NCBI RefSeq assembly: GCF_043290135.1
Contig: NC_134700.1
Location: 76,500,000-76,563,999, forward strand
DNA from: Rhipicephalus microplus
Lineage: Eukaryota > Arthropoda > Arachnida > Ixodida > Ixodidae
Length of the DNA: 64,000 bases
Direction of reading: 5' to 3'
Shown: positions 23,858 to 34,969 of the stretch, piece after piece
Numbering within the stretch: the first letter of the stretch is position 1
How the letters are laid out: the number at the start of each line of letters is the position of its first letter
Translations under genes and position numbers: made by a program
Notes under the pieces: generated by a model
The model's input: the letters and a program-made list of their open reading frames with translations, nothing else
Databases searched by the model: none
What the model was told of the DNA's origin: nothing

Positions 23858-25072
23858 ATGTCGCAAGACGAGCACAACAACAACACGGCTCCATCCACCC
23901 TGCCTACACCCCTGGGCATGCCTTCATGGACTGTCACCGCCCCTCAAAAAGATCCCCCGATGTTCGCTGGCCTTCGCGGTGAAGGCGTTGAAGACTGGTT
24001 GGATGAGTACGACCGTGTGAGTGCGCTTAACTATTGGCGCGATTCTGTGAAGCTGTCCCGCGTGCCGTTTTATCTGACGGGGGTCGCTAAGACATGGTTT
24101 CTCAACCGTCAGCTGGATTTCCCAGACTGGCCTACCTTTAAGCAGCAGCTCCGTCAGATATTTTCCAACCCTTCTGTACGTGCAGACATCGCCAGACGGA
24201 AGCTTGCTGAACGTGTCCAGCACTCCGGCGAGTCCTATACTTCGTACCTTGAAGATGTACTCGCCCTATGCCGTCGCGTCGACAGCTCGAAGGCGGAGCA
24301 TGACCGCGTTCGCCACCTGCTCAAGAGCATAGGCGCCGTCGCTTTAACGCTTTGGTGGCAAAGAACCCCACCATGGTCGCGGATATCATCAGTACGTGTC
24401 AGCGACTCGATGACCTTCTACTTATACGTTTACAACCTGACACAGGAGATCTCAGGCCAACGCATGACAATGAGCTCCGTGCGTTGATACAGTCCATGAT
24501 TCGCGAGGAGCTGCAACTCCAGGCCACCTCGTCATCTTGTGAGCTCCGCATAACACCTTCCGCAGGCAGCCTCCGCAACATCGTCAGGGTCCTAGGAACT
24601 GGCATCGATGACGTGTGAGCAAGCCCCGAGCTCACATACCTCTCCAAAGCCGACATACACTCAGGTGGTTGCAGCGTCACCTTCTCAGCAATCACTGCAG
24701 TACGTGTCAACTACGCTGCCCTCCCTAAATGTCCTCGCCCCAAGGGCACCGCCTCCTTCTTTCCATGCCTGGTGTCCATCTCGACCGATTTGCTACTATT
24801 GCGGAATACGTGGCCACATCTCACGGTTCTGTTGTCGACGTCAACAAGACGAAAGGCGGGGCTATGCTGACTACGAGAGGGATGAAATTGCCCCTGCTCC
24901 ACAACATCGCCACCCGTACCAACTGTACCAACCCCGCTCACCATCTCCACAGCACTTCGATGCAGCCAGTACCTTCTGCTCCTCGCGCCGTCGTTCCCCG
25001 TCACCTATGCGCCGTTCCTCGCCACCACTTCGTCCGGCTACCACGGCGTCTGATCATCACCCGGAAAACTAA
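23858..25072 (+). pseudogene. gag of LTR-E, two frameshifts
   Basis: Capsid and nucleocapsid precursor. The ATG at 23858 (MSQDEHNNNTAPSTLPTP) is the first in frame after the LTR. Capsid motifs: PMFAGLRGEGVEDWLDEYD and KTWFLNRQLDFPDWPTFKQQ (about 23955-24150). A CCHC knuckle CYYCGIRGHISRFC lies at about 24795. An arginine/serine/proline-rich tail ends with the stop at 25070-25072. Frameshifts near 24345 and 24590 divide it into three pieces. Confidence 0.88.
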
Positions 25073-25152
25073 ACAGTGCAGCTTCAGGAGGGAAAGCTGC
25101 ATTTGGCGGACTGCATCGAACTCCTCCGGAACGCCCTTCAAATGTACTTTCA

Positions 25153-28100
25153 GTGAATGTTGAGGGTATATGGACTGAAGCCTTGGTGGACACAGGTGCA
25201 TCGCTCTCAGCTATTAGTGTGGAATTGTGTTCCCATTTGCGCAAAGTGAAGACACCGTATGATGGCCCTCCCCTTTTTTGTGCTAATGCGGTTTTCGTTC
25301 AGCCTTCTGGTGTTTGCACAGCCCGAGTTTTGATTGAGGGCATCCTTCACCATATAGAGTTCCTCGTTCTGTCATCGTGTACTAATGCGCTCATTTTAGG
25401 GTGGGACTTTCTCTCCTCAGCTTCAGCCGTGATATCTTGCCGTCAGAGGGTCATTCGCATTTCAGATACTGCGCTTTCGTCCGATAAAGATGCTCATAGC
25501 CAGCGCTTCATCACCGCTGAAGACTGTTTTATTCCTCCAGGTAATGAGCATATTCTGACCCTGACATCAGATAAGATCAGTACTGGTGGTGTGTTCCTGG
25601 CACCGTGTGGACGCTACATCACTGGTGGGCTTACCATCGCTCCTAGCCTGGTGCGCTTTCATGATGGCAGAGCATTAGTTACGACAGTTAACTCTACTTC
25701 TTTGCCTGTTGCACTGCCTCAGGGCACCAGTGTGGTTTGCTTCACAGATACCGAACCACTTTCTTTGGTGCCCCTTCAAGCAGACGCGCCATCTTTCTGT
25801 ACGAGTAATGATAACGATGCTACAACGGCAACTTTAACAGCCACAATAAATACCGATCTCACGTCAGCGCAAAAGCAAGAACTTTTGGATATCCTTCAAA
25901 AACACAGTGCTTCATTTGATGTCAATTCCAAGCTTTTGGGTCGCACTTCCGTCGCCGTACATTGAATTGAAACGGAAGGCAATACAATTGTACGCCGCCG
26001 CCCATATCGAGTGTCATCCGCAGAGCGGAAAATAATCGAGAACAACGTTGCTGATATGCTCAAACGAGATGTTATCCGGCCTTCGTCCAGCCCGTGGTCA
26101 TCGCCTGTAGTGCTAGTCCGAAAGAAGGATGGTTCGGTGCGATTCTGCGTCAATTATCGAGCACTTAATAAGATCACGCGCAAAGACCCGATCCCACGAG
26201 TCGACGACGCACTTGACTCTCTGCAAAGCGCTGAATTTTTCTCCAGCCTCGATCTACGGTCTGGTTATTGGCAAATACCTATGCACGAAGCGGACAAAAA
26301 AACTGCCTTTGCAACACCGGACGGGCTGTATGAATTCAACGTGATGCCATTCGGTTTATGTAATGCTCCTGCCACGTTTGAATGCATGATTGACACAGTT
26401 CTACGCGGCCTAAAATGGAAAACATGTCTCTGTTATCTAGATGACATCGTCATTTTCTCCTCTTCTTTTCGTCAGCTTCTTGATCGTTTAGACGAAGTTT
26501 TGACGTGTATTTCTAATGCTGGACTTCAGCTATACACAAGAAATGCCACTTCACCAACAAGAACATCAAGGTGTTGGGTCACGTTGTCAGCAAAGATGGC
26601 GTTCGCCCGGACCCTGACAAGCTTGCTGCCATGATACGCTTCCCTCGGCCAGAAAATCAGAAACACCTACGAAGGTTCCTGGGCCTTGCATCCTACTTCC
26701 GCCGCTTCATTAGCCATTTTGCTGTCATCGCGTCGCCACTGCATAAGCTGTTGACATCCAAATCAACTTTCGCTTGGAACGACAACTGCGGGCGTGCCTT
26801 TCAAGCCCTCAAGCATGCTTTAACATCAGACCTTGTTCTGTGTCATTTCCACGAGAACGCACCTATATTTCTCAACACCAACGCGAGTGGCCAAGGCATT
26901 GGTGCAGTTCTTCTACAGCGGGATGCCACTTCACGGGAAAGAGTTATTGCGTATGCTAGTCATGGTCTTACGGCTGCTGAACCAAACTACTCCATAACTG
27001 AGCAGAGGTGCCCTGCTGTCGTCTGGGCCATACAAAAATTTCGACCATATCTTTACGGACGCCACTTCACAGTTATTACAGACCATCACGCCTTGTGCTG
27101 GCTATCGTCACTGAAAAACTTGTCTGGTCGCCTTGGTCGTTGGGTGCTCCGCCTACAAGAGTACGATTTTGACGTCATTTATAAGTCTGGCAAAAGACAC
27201 CAAGATGCAGATGCTCTCTCTCGCTGCCCCCTTCCACTGTCATCATCGAGTAAGTCAGGTGATTGCTCGTCTGGTGGGCAAAACACTGCGTCACCCCTCA
27301 AATTATCACAACTTGCGGTTATCGACACCCCAGCTTCAAATCGCTACACCGAGTTCGCCACACGTCAGCGTGATGATCCATATTGCAATAGCATTATTCA
27401 ACGCCTAAATGGTATATCACTTGCTCCTAATGCTAGATTGCGCCGACAACTACGGCAATTTAAGCTCAATAACAATGTGCTCCATCATTACGTTTACACT
27501 ACTGATGGACACCGCTGGGTTGCAGTACTGCCGCGTTCTCTACGTCACCAAGTCCTCGAAGCCTTTTACGACGACCCATGTGCAGGCCACTTGGGATTTC
27601 ACAAAACACAAAGCCGCATCAGAAAACGTTTCTTCTGGCCTGGCATTTCTACTTTTGTGGCCAAGTACGTTGTATCTTGCCATCTGTGTCAAGGGCGGAA
27701 GCGACCGACTTCGTCTCCTGCTGGCCTTCTGCAACCCATCCCGTGTCCCGAGACACCTTTCGTCATCGTTGGCATAGACCTACTAGGACCTCTCCCCATC
27801 ACGCCAGCAGGTAATCGTTTTTGTGACTGCTGTCGATCACCTGACACGGTACGCAGAGACGGCTGCACTACGCACAAGTTCTGCTTTAGATGTCGCAGAC
27901 TTCTTTCTCAACGCCATTGTATTGCGTCACGGTGCACCTCGCATCCTCTTGAGTGATCGCGGCAAGACGTTCCTGTCCACCATAATCGAAACCCTGCTCA
28001 CAACCTGTGGTACAGTACATAAGACGACGTCAGCCTACCGCCCCCAAACTAATGGGCTGACAGAGAGATTTCATCGGACACTAATAGACATGCTATCGAT

Positions 28101-28622
28101 GTACATCGCACCAAACCACGACAACTGGGATACGATTTTGCCTTTTGTGACGTTTGCACATAACACCGCTGTTCAAAGAACTACTGGCTACTCGCCTTTC
28201 TACCTCGTGTACGGCCGTACACCGACCTTCACCATCGACGTCTCTTTTCTAAATGTTCCAACTGACTCCTCGGCAACCGTATCAGAGCAGTTCACCACAA
28301 GGCTCGAGGAATGTCGGACAGAGCTCACCTGAATACAGAAGCCAATCAGCAAGATCGCAAGCAACGCTACGACAGCTCTCATCGCGACGTCTCCTTCAGT
28401 CCGGGGGATGAAGTGTTGCTTTGGAGGCCCATTCGTACTCCAGGATTGTGCGATAAATTTCAGTCACGCTTCATTGGACCCTATACAATCAAGGAACAAA
28501 CGTCACCAGTGAACTACCGTGTCACTCCCAGCGACCTTTCTTCGGATCGTCGCTGTCGTGTTTCAGAGATTGTGCACGTATCACGTCTGAAGCCAGTCGT
28601 TCGACGTTCCGTTTCCGTCTAA
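25153..28622 (+). pseudogene. pol (PR-RT-RNase H-IN) of LTR-E, broken
   Basis: Protease LVDTGASLSAIS (about 25183) and ILGWDFL (about 25395). RT: DLRSGYWQIP (about 26253), MPFGLCNAPATF and CYLDDIVIF (about 26430). RNase H: FLNTNASGQGIGAVL (about 26870), where the usual first catalytic Asp reads as Asn, then YSITEQRCPAVVWA and ITDHHALCWL. Integrase: CAGHLGFHKT and CHLCQ zinc site (about 27680), SDRGKTFLS, and QTNGLTERFHRT with the catalytic Glu (about 28047). A GPY-type C-terminus, FIGPYTIKE, ends at 28620-28622. Breaks: TGA at 25963-25965 (probably from CGA) and frameshifts near 26560, 27815 and 28310. Confidence 0.92.
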
Positions 28623-28669
28623 GAAGCGTCCGGGCTGGCTGCTCAAGCGGTGGGGGGGGGGGAAATAAG

Positions 28670-28908
<239 letters not shown>

Positions 28909-28951
28909 ATGAAATAGATGATCAGAGTTTCTTCCGGCTACCATAATAAAA

Positions 28952-29165
28952 GTTATAAACTTCGAGACTAGTGCAGTATAGGAAACAAAACAATAAAATA
29001 TTTATTTAATCCTAACAGTTTCGGCTGGTGGACCAGCCTTCTTCGGAGGATGTAAGTGAAAAATCTTACATCCTCCGAAGAAGGCTGGTCCACCAGCCGG
29101 AACTGTTAGGATTAAATAAATATTTTATTGTTTTGTTTCCTATACTGCACTATTCTCGAAGTTTA

Positions 29166-29169
<4 letters not shown>
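28952..29169. repeat. 218-bp near-perfect hairpin (fold-back repeat)
   Basis: Left arm 28952-29056 and right arm 29065-29169 are each 105 bases and are reverse complements with very few mismatches (one in ttcgg/tccgg, one in actag/aatag); the loop is the 8 bases tgaaaaat. The arms contain AATCCTAACAG and a short inner palindrome GGCTGGTCCACCAGCC. Fold-back elements or inverted-repeat MITEs have this form. No coding capacity. It borders (TA)n on the right and nearly so on the left. Confidence 0.93.

Positions 29170-29220
<51 letters not shown>
29170..29220. repeat. (TA)n microsatellite
   Basis: Pure AT repeat between the hairpin and a gypsy pol fragment. Confidence 0.95.
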
Positions 29221-29223
<3 letters not shown>

Positions 29224-29224
29224 A

Positions 29225-29625
29225 GTGGATCATAGTACCCTATGCGCACCGTCAGGCACCGTCCTCGGTACCTGTATCTACCTTGAAGCACCGTCTGTCG
29301 TAGCAGTAGTACAGCCCGTAGCACCTTCGCCACCAACTGCATCACCCTTAGACAGGAATGAATTCAAGTTCGTCCCCAACTTGACTCCGTTACAGAAAGC
29401 TGAGATTCAAGCACTTCTTCGGAAATTCCGTGACTGCGTGGCGATGTCAGCCAGTGAGCTCGGCCACACTCCTTTGCTGCAGCACGGAATCGACACCGGC
29501 TCTGAAGTTTCTGTTCGGCATCACCCGCGTCGAGTCTCTGCCTCTGAACGCGCAGAAATTGTTAAGCAAGTGGATGACATGCTCAGGCGTGGTATCATAT
29601 CGCACTCGTCAAGTCCGTGGTTGGA
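29225..29625 (+). pseudogene. Ty3/gypsy pol fragment (PR-RT linker)
   Basis: An open stretch reading LTPLQKAEIQALLRKFRDCV, then ASELGHTPLLQHGIDTGSE and ending in GIISHSSSPW, which is the linker before RT plus the first RT motif of a Ty3/gypsy family different from LTR-D and LTR-E. It breaks off exactly at the SSPW motif, where LTR-D gag sequence starts. So it is a recombined or truncated piece, not a gene. Confidence 0.75.
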
Positions 29626-29631
29626 CTTGAG

Positions 29632-30190
29632 TCTATGCGCCTACAACCGGACAGTGACGTGGCCCGTATTACGACGGATACAAACATACGAGACACAATA
29701 AGGGTGATTATAGGGGAAGAATCATTATCTATGGAATTCACACTACCTTCAGTGTTTCCCGTTCAGTTTTCTTCAATGTGACTGCGGGATGTCATCAGGG
29801 AGAAGCTCACGTCCATGACCCACATGGCCCACCTGCAGCCCACTGTCGGTCGTACTCTCCTATCGATCTCGCATGCCGCTGCCGCGCCATCAGGCACTGT
29901 CAGCTCGACGTCACCACCAAGAACGTACGCGTCCGTTGCTGTCGCACTTCCCACAAGCTTCCCCAGGAGCTTTCCACCACCTCCACCTGAGCCGTCATCT
30001 GTCCCTCTCGCTGCTCTCTCTCCCGGTGCAGTTAGCGCAAGCTACTACCATCCTTATCGATCGACTCGCCCTACGTGCTATTATTGCGGCTATCGGGGTC
30101 ACATTTCATGCTTTTGCCGCAAGCACCAGCAAGACGAGCGTCGAGGGTTCGAGATACGCGAACGGGACTATACCGCAGGAGCATTGTACC
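29632..30190 (+). pseudogene. gag C-terminal part of LTR-D, broken
   Basis: Begins with QPDSDVARITTDTNIRDTI, runs through a proline/serine-rich linker (FPRSFPPPPPEPSS) and a CCHC-type knuckle CYYCGYRGHISCFC at about 30079-30120, followed by QQDERRGFE, all closely parallel to LTR-E gag. A TGA at 29779-29781 interrupts it. The arginine/serine-rich tail continues at 40352 after LTR-B. Confidence 0.82.
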
Positions 30191-30195
30191 TGGGC
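30191..30195. repeat. 5-bp target duplication of LTR-B (left)
   Basis: tgggc precedes the 5' LTR and is repeated at 40347-40351 after the 3' LTR. A 5-bp duplication is typical for Ty3/gypsy integrase. Confidence 0.85.
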
Positions 30196-30613
30196 TGTCA
30201 GCGGCACTCGAGTTCGCACAGCTGAATTCTCCGGCAGCGTCTCCGTGCTTGCTCGGGAAACGCTGCACTGCGTTAACGTGGACTCCGAGCCCTGAGCGCG
30301 TCCACTCGACGCGGTTGCCCATTGGTTCAACGAAGATTCAAAAAACAAAAGTGAGCCTTCGATCCGGGACCGCATAGCAACGTATCGCCAGAGAGGGGAG
30401 AACGAGCCGAGATTCGAGCTGGGACCGCAGAGCGACGCACCGCAGAGCGAGCCGAGACGCGAGTGGCGTCGGACGTATCCGATCGAGCTCCTGCACCGAG
30501 TCCAGTTTTCTTATACATGTAACCACTGCCGATTCACCTGTAACATAGCACAATACAGTTTTTCTTAAAATTTGAACCTTGCCTTGACTACATTCATCCG
30601 GACATCGCTGACA
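30196..30613 (+). repeat. 5' LTR of LTR-B (418 bp)
   Basis: Matches the 3' LTR 39395-40346 apart from that copy's extra units and insertion. A TATA-like TTATACATGT (about 30510) lies before AACATAGCACAATACAG. The primer-binding site TGGCGCAGTCGACAGG follows at 30614. Confidence 0.92.
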
Positions 30614-30629
30614 TGGCGCAGTCGACAGG
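30614..30629 (+). promoter_or_regulatory. primer-binding site of LTR-B
   Basis: tggcgcagtcgacagg starts directly after the LTR's terminal CA. TGGCGCAGTCGG-type sites pair with the 3' end of tRNA-Ser in related insect elements; the exact tRNA here is inferred. Confidence 0.7.
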
Positions 30630-30762
30630 ATGTGAATCGACCGAGCTGCATGCGGAGGAGGAAACGACGCCACGAGAAGGAGCGACGCCACACCGTGCAT
30701 CGTCTCGGGACTCCGAAACGACCATCGTCGAAAGCGTGTTCACGACCCTCGACCACAGCACG

Positions 30763-32095
30763 ATGGCCAATGCAACGAAAAAGCAACTCGTCGACGAGCT
30801 GAGAGCACGAGGTCTACGGTGCTCCGGACGAAAGGACGAGCTCATCGCAAGAATCATCCGCGACAACATCACTCGCCAAGCCCTAGAGCCGACGGACTCG
30901 TCAACGAAGGACCAGGCTGCCTACGACGACGACAGGCAGGCGCACCTGGAGACGCTCTCCGCCGACAACGCGAGGCTTTGCGCTGAACTGAGCGGCCTGC
31001 GAGCCCAGCTTAACCGTGCGACCACGAGTGAACGTGAGACATTGCACGAAGCCCATCAGAAAGCTTCACTGCCAACGGAACAGGTGACGACTCCAACCCT
31101 CGGGCTGCACCATTCCGTCCCTGCTGACATAACGATGTCCTCGGCTTCGACGCGGCCACCGTCACTGAACGACGGCACCAACCAAGACGCGGCACGCCCC
31201 GCCGCGCCGACCATTTCAACGCACTAGGGAGAACCTTCCATGGCCCAGATCCTCGCCGCGCTCGTGAACACACAAGCCCTGCTCGCCAACACGCTGTCGA
31301 GAGGTCCACCGACGACGAGCCCGATCCAGATTCATTCCACAAGCGACACGTCATCCTCAATCCCCTTGTTCGATGGGATGCCGCAACAAAGTACTCACGA
31401 ATGGATTACGCAAGTGGAGAGAATCGCAGCGCTCGCCCACTGGACGCCATCGCTGACGTTGGTGACAGCAGCAAGCCGCTTGACGGGATCTGCCAAGGAT
31501 TGGCACAGCGCCTACGGGTCACAGTATGACACCTGGGAGCAATGGAAGGAAGCGCTCATTCTCCGATTCAAACGAAAGCTGACAATGCAGGAGTTCCTCC
31601 AACTGCAGACGAAGCGATGCCTTCAGAGCCACGAGACCATCATCGAGTACATGTACTCGATGAACGCCATTCTGAACAAGGCGTCGTACCGTTTAGCAGA
31701 GGAAGAACGTATTTCCCTCATTCTCAGCGGCATCGAGGACGACACATGGGCCAACCCACTCGCAGCGCAGCTGTGTGGCACAGTAACCGAACTCATTGAC
31801 AGAGTGGCTTTGCTCGACGCGAGGCGTCGCACAACCGTGTGTGCCGAGAACGACAAGAAACCGTCATCGTCTACAGCAAGCCGTGGTCAGGGTTCGAACC
31901 AGGGGGTGCCAGCCAGCAGCTCTGACAACTTGCCGAAGGCCAACCCGCGCAGCGATTTCTCGGGAGCTCAACACCCGCGGCCCATCTCTGCTCGTTCGTG
32001 CTTCAACTGCGGCGACATCGGTCACCTGTCCCGTGATTGCAGAAAGCCGAAAACGCCAGCAACGATCAGAGCGGACGAGAAACGAGCGAAGAGGG
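30763..32095 (+). pseudogene. gag of LTR-B with SAP-like domain, one stop
   Basis: The ATG at 30763 is chosen because it opens the SAP-like domain (MANATKKQLVDELRARGL, KDELIARII). An in-frame ATG at 30613 overlaps the LTR end and primer site, so it is less likely. A coiled-coil-like stretch follows (about 30940-31050), then the capsid (PLFDGMPQQSTHEWITQVER at about 31365, DWHSAYGSQYDTWEQWKEAL at about 31500) and a CCHC knuckle CFNCGDIGHLSRDC (about 32000). An in-frame TAG at 31225-31227 splits it. The apparent stop at 32098 is made by the LTR-C insertion: with LTR-C removed the frame runs straight into protease, so gag and pol were one frame. Confidence 0.88.
32091..32095. repeat. 5-bp target duplication of LTR-C (left)
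   Basis: gaggg here and at 36036-36040 directly flank the two LTR-C ends. Confidence 0.92.
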
Positions 32096-33156
32096 TGTGA
32101 TGCAGGGTTCTTGTTGCTGATTTGTTTTTCTCCCGGGCTGAGCCTCAGAGAGTTTTGTTAATAAGGACAAAGCCGTTCGGTTTCCAAGAAACACACAAAA
32201 AGTTTAATTGAAAAGTAAAAAGGCAAAGATTCCTCACAAAACAAAACACTTAATAAACAGTTGACTGGACATGACGAAACACATCTGTAAACACCCAACA
32301 AGAACGTTCAAAGTCAGTAACTAAACCTAACGTTCGAAAGGGGCTGAGTGATGGGAGTAGCGCAAGAGTATCGGTGCAGTCTCACCCACAAGTTGGTTTT
32401 CGGCGGTGATGAGAAACCGGAACGCCGTGACTCCTGCGTCAATGCGTGGGCTGGACGAGGACGAGGGAACGCTGGCTGCTGGCGACACGTCGAAAAGCCC
32501 TACCAAATCGTGATGGTTTCGGCTTGAGGAGCGTGGACACGTCGGAGACGGGAGAACGCAGGCTGGTGGCGACGCGTCCGGGAACTAGGGTCGACCTAGT
32601 CAAGCAGCTGGGCGCACAGCTCGGGCCCGGAGCCCGACGGCTGTAGCTCGCCTGCCGGAACCAAAGTCCGCAGGCCCTGGAAAGGAGTTCAGGACCGGAT
32701 GGCCACGGTCCTTTGGAGCGGGAACCCGACAGCAGGAGGCCCCGGCCGGTGGAAGTCCTGTAGGCTCGGGTCCGGAACCCAACGGCCCATCTTCAGCGCC
32801 CGGTCCGGTGACGACCTTCCGCTTGCACTCCTGCCTCGAATTCCCCTTGCTCTGGTCTGCTCAGGCTCCTGCTTCAGCTCTGGCCCACTTGTCTCGTTCT
32901 CATTGGAGATACTGCTGTTTCGTGGTGTCAAGCCATTGGGCCTTGAAATCTCCGTGTTCGCAGCCCATTGGATGTTTTACCTTTTGTTTACTTCACGTCC
33001 TGCCACGCATCCTCGTGCTTGACGCTCTTTAACGTCGTCATTCTTGTTTAAGCAGCACCGCACGTGCACTCTGGTATTTCTCCTTTTGTTTTTTTTTTTT
33101 TTCCGTGACGCGCACTTTTCGAAGGCGCGCACTTTGAACGCGCACCACACATCACA
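32096..33156 (-). repeat. 3' LTR of LTR-C (left copy)
   Basis: 1061 bp, GC-rich middle, T-run near 33085. Identical by eye to 34970-36035 except for the T-run. Open frames in it are duplicated exactly in the other LTR, showing that they come from the repeat and not from separate genes. Confidence 0.95.
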
Positions 33157-33459
33157 TACGCCCCCCTTTTATTCAAGTTTTTTTTTTTTTAGAAAAAAAA
33201 ACTGCCGATGAGTGCGCGTTCTGCACTACGTCACAATTAAACCACATATTTGCACCACGCAGTTCAACACATCACCGGGCTACAGTTCGCTACATCGTCC
33301 AAATGTCCACACTTAAACTTTAGATTCACCCAATTGCATTTAAAAGTTCTGAAACCCGGAATAAACCTTTTTACTACAAAATCGACTATGGACAAAGCTA
33401 CTTGTGTCCGCATCTAAAAGTCGAAGTCCAGAAAGAGCTACCGGTTTCTAACCCTACAC

Positions 33460-34899
33460 TCAGGTTATCGCGTCCCAAACCAGACGCACTGCCCTTCTCG
33501 CACGTTTCGAAAGTAACTGTGGCAAACATGCTTTTATGCACTTTCGCTGAAACGCGTGTCTGCGCCCCCGCCGGCCACATGAACGCTTACCGGTCACAGA
33601 GGAACAGGGCGCGGTCTCGAGCCGTCGGCGTCGACACGAAACGCACTGAGACACGAATGTCCAAATGCCACAATCTCTCACACAAATGCTTTCTTTTAGT
33701 TCACCATCTAATGAACACAAGCTCGGGGTGCCCTCAGCAAGCCCAAACGCTCCGACAAGCGTGTGAGGTTCCTGGATTCTTGAGAAGGGATGCCGTTGTG
33801 CTCGGTCATTATACAGCTCATCTTGAGTGGACTTAATTATAGGTTCAAAACCAATCACGTTCTCAGGTTCAAGACCCTGTCTGGCATTCTCCATACCTAC
33901 TATCGAGCCCACCTCCGATTCGATACTGTTTATTTTGAAGAGTGCTTCAGCACTCCCATCGTGTTTTCTCGGACAAATAGCAGTTACGCTATCCTGTGAA
34001 CTAGAATCCCCTCTCTCTCTGAGTGAGATATACGTATGGTCTAGGACCATTGACGTGGTGCCTGCTGCTACCTCTGTCGGTACAAAACAATCAGTGGCCA
34101 CTATATCAGAGCCTTCATGGCATTCGCTGCCATCTTCCCAATGACGTTCTAGCGCTCCTTCCATGGAGCTATTGAGAGGTAGCCCTACCCCTTCCCGAAA
34201 TGTGCTCGGCCTTTGAGACGTTCTGATACACACCTCATTCTGAATGGAACTTCTTTGTTCCCTGCTATCGAAGCTTTGCTCCACAACATTTTCCACAGCT
34301 TCTAGGTCGCCCATATCCAGGCGCTCTTCTTCATAGGTGCTTGGCCTCTCAGAGGTCCCCAAGCAGCTAACGGAAGTAATATGTTCCCAACCAGAGAAGC
34401 TTTCCGTCGCTTCAACAAACTCCTCATGACTCCTGCCTTCTTGGCTGTCCACCTCTCTGCCTTCCTCTATCTGAGCTTCTCGCTCCGAAGTAAGGCTGTC
34501 GCGAGGTTCGAGGCCAACCTTGCAGGAATCGACTTCCCTCCAGCAAACGCTGCTATCGGAGCAAACATTCACCGCTTGCTCGACCTTCTGCATCGCCAGC
34601 TGCCCCCTTTTCGCCATCGCAAGCTCGAGTCGCCGCTCGAAGTCCACCCTCTCTAATTGGAGCTGCTGCTTCAGTATGCGTGTCTGACGCTCTAGCAACA
34701 CTTTATTTTCACGCGTTACGCGCTCTAGCTCCTCCTTCTTAGCTCTAAGCACCAATTCAAGCTTTTCCTTCGCCGCCTTTCGTTCTGCAGCCCGTTGCTC
34801 ACGCTCCCTCTCCATCCGCTCCTCGTACCATACTCTAAACTCCGCTCCCGTCAGTCCCATTTTATCCGCCAACTCAATTAACTCCCACGTGTTCGTCAT
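33460..34899 (-). CDS. single 479-aa protein of LTR-C, gag-like, intact
   Basis: The only long unbroken reading frame of an LTR element in the window. It starts at the ATG at 34899 (MTNTWELIELADKMGLTG), about 70 bases inside the 5' LTR, and ends at 33460-33462. Residues about 15-110 form a strongly charged helical region with runs such as EERMEREREQRAAERKAAKE, probably a coiled coil; this resembles N-termini of gag proteins in chelicerate Ty3/gypsy elements (memory-based). Residues about 110-400 are acidic, Ser/Glu-rich and low in hydrophobics, with loosely repeated units (TSERPSTYEEER, TSQRPSTFREG). The last 60 residues are basic and Cys/Arg-rich (CVSCRRRRLE, GRRGRRHAFQRK), a possible nucleic-acid-binding tail. 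No CCHC knuckle, protease site or RT motif. Function unproven; a packaging or structural protein is the best guess. Confidence 0.7.
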   Translation of the reverse strand: MTNTWELIELADKMGLTGAEFRVWYEERMEREREQRAAERKAAKEKLELVLRAKKEELERVTRENKVLLERQTRILKQQLQLERVDFERRLELAMAKRGQLAMQKVEQAVNVCSDSSVCWREVDSCKVGLEPRDSLTSEREAQIEEGREVDSQEGRSHEEFVEATESFSGWEHITSVSCLGTSERPSTYEEERLDMGDLEAVENVVEQSFDSREQRSSIQNEVCIRTSQRPSTFREGVGLPLNSSMEGALERHWEDGSECHEGSDIVATDCFVPTEVAAGTTSMVLDHTYISLRERGDSSSQDSVTAICPRKHDGSAEALFKINSIESEVGSIVGMENARQGLEPENVIGFEPIIKSTQDELYNDRAQRHPFSRIQEPHTLVGAFGLAEGTPSLCSLDGELKESICVRDCGIWTFVSQCVSCRRRRLETAPCSSVTGKRSCGRRGRRHAFQRKCIKACLPQLLSKRARRAVRLVWDAIT

Positions 34900-34969
34900 C
34901 GTGTTAACCGCGTCAAAAAAATCTCCTGGAAAAACAAACGACTTTGTCCTGTCGCTGCGGACGCCAATT

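Noticed and set aside
33402..34656. Forward-strand open frames at 33402-33836, 33827-34144 and 34381-34656
   Set aside because: They are antisense shadows of the intact reverse-strand 479-codon frame, and primer site and purine tract fix the element's orientation as reverse.
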